A DNA stretch of 7,544 nucleotides, taken from Tepidimonas sp. Lineage in GTDB: Bacteria; Pseudomonadota; Gammaproteobacteria; Burkholderiales; Burkholderiaceae_C. The stretch lies in the NCBI GenBank assembly GCA_025054905.1, contig JANWZF010000031.1:1-7544 (forward strand), in the 5' to 3' direction. A program made the translations under genes and the position numbers. Within the stretch, counting starts at the first letter, position 1. Each line of letters begins with the position of its first letter. Of this stretch, positions 5,337 to 7,544 are shown piece by piece. The notes below the pieces were generated by a model. It had not been told where the DNA came from. It saw only the letters and a program-made list of their open reading frames with translations, and did not search any database.

Positions 5337-6752
5337 ATGAGGGAGGCGACGGCACCGCTGGAGGTGGTGGTGCTGGCCGCAGGCAAGGGCACACGCATGA
5401 AGAGCCGCACGCCCAAGGTGCTGCAGCGGCTGGCGGGGCGGCCGCTGCTGGGGCACGTGCTGGCGCTGACGCGGCAGCTGGCCGCCCGTCGTGTGCTGGT
5501 CATCACCGGGCATGAAGCCGAGGTGGTGGAAGCCGCACTGCCGGGGCTGGCCGCCGATTGGCCGGTGCAGGCGGTGCGCCAGCAACCGCAGCTCGGCACG
5601 GGCCACGCGGTGCAACAGGCCATGCCCCACATCAGCGACGAGGCGGTGGTGCTGGTGCTCAGCGGCGATGTGCCGCTGACCGAGGCCGGCACGCTGCAGG
5701 CGCTGCTGCGCGCGCGCGCCGCCGCTGGCCCCGGGGCTTTGGCCCTGCTGACTGTGCGCCTGCCTGACCCGACCGGCTACGGGCGGGTGCTGCGCGATGC
5801 CCAAGGGGGCGTGTGTGCCATTGTCGAAGAAAAGGACGCCGATGCCGGGCAGCGCCGGATCGACGAGGTCTACAGCGGCATTCTGGCGGCACCCGCTGCG
5901 GGGCTGCGCCGCTGGCTGGCGCGCTTGACCAACGCCAACGCCCAGGGCGAGTATTACCTCACCGACATCGTTGTGCACGCGGTGGCCGAGGGCGCGGCCG
6001 TGGTGGCGCACCGCATCGACGATGCGCTGCAGGTGGCCGGCGTCAACAGCCCGGCGCAGTTGGCGGCGCTGGAGCGCGCCTACCAGCGACGCGTGGCCGA
6101 GGCCTTGATGGCCGACGGCGTACGCCTGGCCGACCCCGCGCGCCTGGACGTGCGCGGTGAGCTGGTATGCGGCCAGGACGTCGAGATTGACGTGGGCTGC
6201 GTGTTCGAAGGCCGCGTCGAGCTGGGCGACGGCGTGCGCATCGGCGCACATTGCGTCATTGCCCAGGCGCGCATCGAGGCTGGAGCCCAGATCGCTCCGT
6301 TCACCCATATCGACGGGGGCAGCGCTGGCGTGGTGGTGGGGCCGGCCTGCCACATCGGTCCGTTTGCGCGCTTGCGCCCCGGCACCGTGCTGGGTGCCGA
6401 GGTCCACGTGGGCAACTTCGTCGAAATCAAAAACAGCACGCTGGCTGCAGGCGCCAAGGCCAATCACCTGGCTTACCTGGGGGATGCCGCGGTCGGGGCG
6501 CGGGTCAACTATGGCGCCGGCAGCATCACCGCCAACTACGACGGGGCGCGCAAGCACCGCACGGTCATCGGCGATGACGTGCACGTGGGCAGCAACTGCG
6601 TGCTGGTGGCGCCGGTGACACTGGGCGCCGGCGGCACCATCGGCGCGGGCAGCACCATCACGAAAGACACGCCTGCGGGGGCGCTGACGGTGGCGCGGGC
6701 CAAGCCGGTGACGATTGCCGGATGGCAGCGGCCACGCAAAGACGAGCGCTAA
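5337..6752 (+). CDS. glmU: Bifunctional UDP-GlcNAc pyrophosphorylase / glucosamine-1-phosphate N-acetyltransferase GlmU
   Basis: A 471-residue cytoplasmic enzyme (E. coli 456) that acetylates glucosamine-1-phosphate and then uridylylates it to UDP-GlcNAc, the precursor of peptidoglycan and LPS. The uridyltransferase domain (about 8-240) has LAAGKGTRMKSRTPKVLQ at 13-30, LSGDVPL at 108-114 (Mg-binding Asp111), TGYGR at 146-150, VEEKDA at 163-168 and GVNSPAQL at 235-242 (Asn237). The left-handed beta-helix domain (about 262-460) has RLRPGT at 345-350 and AKANHLAYLGD at 373-383, with catalytic His377, then NYGAGSITANYDG at 391-403. The ATG at 5337 gives the family-like N-terminus. TTG at 5322 (AGGAG 6 nt before it) or ATG at 5304 are alternatives adding 5 or 11 residues. 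A GTG at 5250 would precede the predicted transcription start. The stop overlaps the stop of the convergent Lrp gene. Confidence 0.96.
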   Translation: MREATAPLEVVVLAAGKGTRMKSRTPKVLQRLAGRPLLGHVLALTRQLAARRVLVITGHEAEVVEAALPGLAADWPVQAVRQQPQLGTGHAVQQAMPHISDEAVVLVLSGDVPLTEAGTLQALLRARAAAGPGALALLTVRLPDPTGYGRVLRDAQGGVCAIVEEKDADAGQRRIDEVYSGILAAPAAGLRRWLARLTNANAQGEYYLTDIVVHAVAEGAAVVAHRIDDALQVAGVNSPAQLAALERAYQRRVAEALMADGVRLADPARLDVRGELVCGQDVEIDVGCVFEGRVELGDGVRIGAHCVIAQARIEAGAQIAPFTHIDGGSAGVVVGPACHIGPFARLRPGTVLGAEVHVGNFVEIKNSTLAAGAKANHLAYLGDAAVGARVNYGAGSITANYDGARKHRTVIGDDVHVGSNCVLVAPVTLGAGGTIGAGSTITKDTPAGALTVARAKPVTIAGWQRPRKDER

Positions 6753-7273
6753 TGCGGTGCTGGATCGGCAGTGGCCGCCGTCGCGGAGTGCCGCGGCAAC
6801 GGCAGCCGCAGATCAGCCTTGGCGCGGCGTACGCTGAAGTACGCCTTCACTTGGCGCACCTGCAGTGCGGTGCAGAACAGGCGCTCGCTGAGGGCATGGT
6901 AGGCGGCCATGTCCGGCACTGCCACCACCAGCACGAAGTCCGGCCCGGCGCTGACGCGATAGCACTGCTGCACGGCGGGCTCGGCGCAAGCCTGCTGCTC
7001 AAAGGCGTCCAGCGCTTGGGCATGCTGGCGCTCCAGTGTCACTTCCACGATGGCCACAAGCCCCTGCCCCAGCCGCGCAGCCAGCCGATCCGGCTGCAGG
7101 ATGGCCACCTGGCGCTCGATCAGCCCTGCGGCTTGCAGGCGTCGCACGCGCCGCAGGGCGGTCGGCGCCGACACCCCGCAGCGCTGTCCCAAGGCCTGCC
7201 AGGACAGGCTCGCGTCGTTCTGTAGCGCGTCCAGCAGCGCCAGATCGGTGGCGTCGATGGAAAAATCGTTCAT
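6749..7273 (-). CDS. Lrp/AsnC family transcriptional regulator
   Basis: A 174-residue regulator, slightly longer than E. coli Lrp (164) because of an Ala/Pro-rich tail after about residue 157. The N-terminal helix-turn-helix spans about 5-60 (IDATDLALLDALQNDASLSW, then LGQRCGVSAPTALRRVRRLQ at 28-47, GLIERQVAIL at 50-59). The RAM ligand-binding and oligomerisation domain spans about 68-150, with CYRVSAGPDFVLVVAVPDM at 104-122, where amino acids bind in characterised members. The start is the ATG at 7273; the family opening (..DFSIDATDLALLDALQ) fits it, though there is no Shine-Dalgarno sequence. Its TAG overlaps the glmU TAA by 3 nt. It is divergent from glmS across a 140-bp AT-rich gap holding an Lrp-like box, so control of itself and of glmS is plausible. 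Its effector and wider targets are unknown. Confidence 0.93.
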   Translation of the reverse strand: MNDFSIDATDLALLDALQNDASLSWQALGQRCGVSAPTALRRVRRLQAAGLIERQVAILQPDRLAARLGQGLVAIVEVTLERQHAQALDAFEQQACAEPAVQQCYRVSAGPDFVLVVAVPDMAAYHALSERLFCTALQVRQVKAYFSVRRAKADLRLPLPRHSATAATADPAPH

Positions 7274-7413
7274 AAGAATGTTATTTCAGAAATTTTGACT
7301 CAATGAGATGTCTGGATGACAGATTCATTTGAAAACCAGGTTCTCATGAAAGGATCTTCCTCGAATGCCCCGCTATGCTACTGCGCATCGTCTCGATCCC
7401 AGGAGGGTGACTC
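7274..7413. promoter_or_regulatory. Divergent lrp/glmS control region
   Basis: A 140-bp stretch clearly richer in A/T than the rest of the window, separating two divergent genes. It holds an Lrp-like box (7287-7301), the small palindromes TTTCAGAAA (7284-7292), CTCAATGAG (7299-7307), TTCATTTGAA (7324-7333) and TTCTCATGAA (7341-7350), and a -10-like TATGCT (7374-7379) ahead of glmS without a convincing -35. No glmS ribozyme is expected in this lineage and I see no sign of one in so short a leader. Confidence 0.55.
7287..7301 (+). promoter_or_regulatory. Lrp-like operator box
   Basis: CAGAAATTTTGACTC matches 12 of 15 positions of the E. coli Lrp consensus YAGHAWATTWTDCTR. It ends 13 bp upstream of the Lrp-family start codon, where bound protein would block its own transcription. 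Lrp/AsnC members often autoregulate and act on the divergent neighbour. The consensus is that of the E. coli protein, so its fit to this paralogue is an inference. Confidence 0.4.
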
Positions 7414-7544
7414 ATGTGTGGCATCGTCGGCGCGGTGGCCTGCACCGATATCGTCAGCGTGCTGTTGCAGGGCTTGCAGCGGCTGGAATACCGGGGTTAC
7501 GACTCGTGTGGGCTGGCCGTGCATCAGGGGGCCCCGCTGGATGG
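7414..7544 (+). CDS. glmS: Glutamine-fructose-6-phosphate aminotransferase GlmS (N-terminal part only)
   Basis: The first 43 codons of GlmS, which makes glucosamine-6-phosphate from fructose-6-phosphate and glutamine, the entry step of amino-sugar synthesis. The start MCGIVGAVA supplies Cys2, the N-terminal nucleophile of the glutaminase (Ntn) domain once Met is removed. RLEYRGYDS at 23-31 is the highly conserved family motif, followed by GLAV. The frame runs off the right edge, so the isomerase domains are not visible. A strong Shine-Dalgarno sequence (AGGAGGGTGA, 7401-7410) lies 3 nt before the ATG, unlike most genes in this window. It lies downstream of glmU, the last enzyme of the same pathway, separated by the reversed Lrp gene. 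Confidence 0.97.
   Translation, partial: MCGIVGAVACTDIVSVLLQGLQRLEYRGYDSCGLAVHQGAPLD

Noticed and set aside
5221..5394. Upstream start adding 58 residues to PanE
   Set aside because: It would overlap glmU and its promoter, and the added sequence is Pro/Ser-rich with no domain.
5283..6584. 433-codon minus-strand open frame antisense to glmU
   Set aside because: It is the mirror frame of a complete GlmU, with low-complexity sequence and no family match that I recognise.
7274..7413. glmS ribozyme
   Set aside because: The known ribozyme is confined mainly to Firmicutes and is longer than the likely leader here; no pseudoknotted core is apparent.
7304..7420. Short frames in the glmS leader (ATG at 7304, 7346 and 7365) as possible leader peptides
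   Set aside because: None has a Shine-Dalgarno sequence. The first is only 9 codons, and the other two run out of frame into glmS without a stop before it.

Overview
The window is GC-rich and tightly packed, with long open frames antisense to real genes. The proteins look like those of a betaproteobacterium, most likely Burkholderiales in or near the Comamonadaceae. That placement rests on remembered family sequences and gene order, not on a search. I see no insertion sequence, phage gene, CRISPR array, tRNA or rRNA. The content is core metabolism and regulation, and I found no clear novel multi-gene system.

Layout, left to right. (1) Positions 1-1849, minus strand: a GlcD-type FAD-linked oxidase, followed 40 bp downstream by the start of a PAS-domain sensor protein that runs off the left edge. 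(2) Positions 1850-2493: a divergent intergenic region, then an Hsp20/alpha-crystallin small heat-shock protein on the plus strand. A sigma-32-like promoter lies upstream of it, and its leader can fold into two hairpins, the second of which buries the Shine-Dalgarno sequence. A 12-bp perfect hairpin lies in the convergent gap after hsp20. (3) Positions 2505-5220, minus strand: panE (ketopantoate reductase), purU (formyl-THF deformylase) and a GcvA-like LysR regulator, spaced closely enough to be one operon. (4) Positions 5221-7544: glmU on the plus strand, divergent from panE; an Lrp/AsnC regulator on the minus strand whose stop codon overlaps that of glmU; then the start of glmS on the plus strand, divergent from the Lrp gene.

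How the genes may work together. GlmS and GlmU are the first and last enzymes of UDP-GlcNAc synthesis, for peptidoglycan and LPS, and here they flank an Lrp-family regulator with an Lrp-like box in the region it shares with glmS. The panE-purU-lysR group is linked through one-carbon metabolism: ketopantoate is made with methylene-THF, and PurU hydrolyses 10-formyl-THF. The adjacent regulator resembles GcvA, the glycine-cleavage regulator. GlcD (glycolate to glyoxylate) stands without glcE or glcF in view.

The observation most worth following is the hsp20 leader, a candidate RNA thermometer. Next is the repeated placement of a -10-like hexamer 7-8 nt before the ATG of three genes that lack a Shine-Dalgarno sequence, which suggests leaderless or near-leaderless transcripts.
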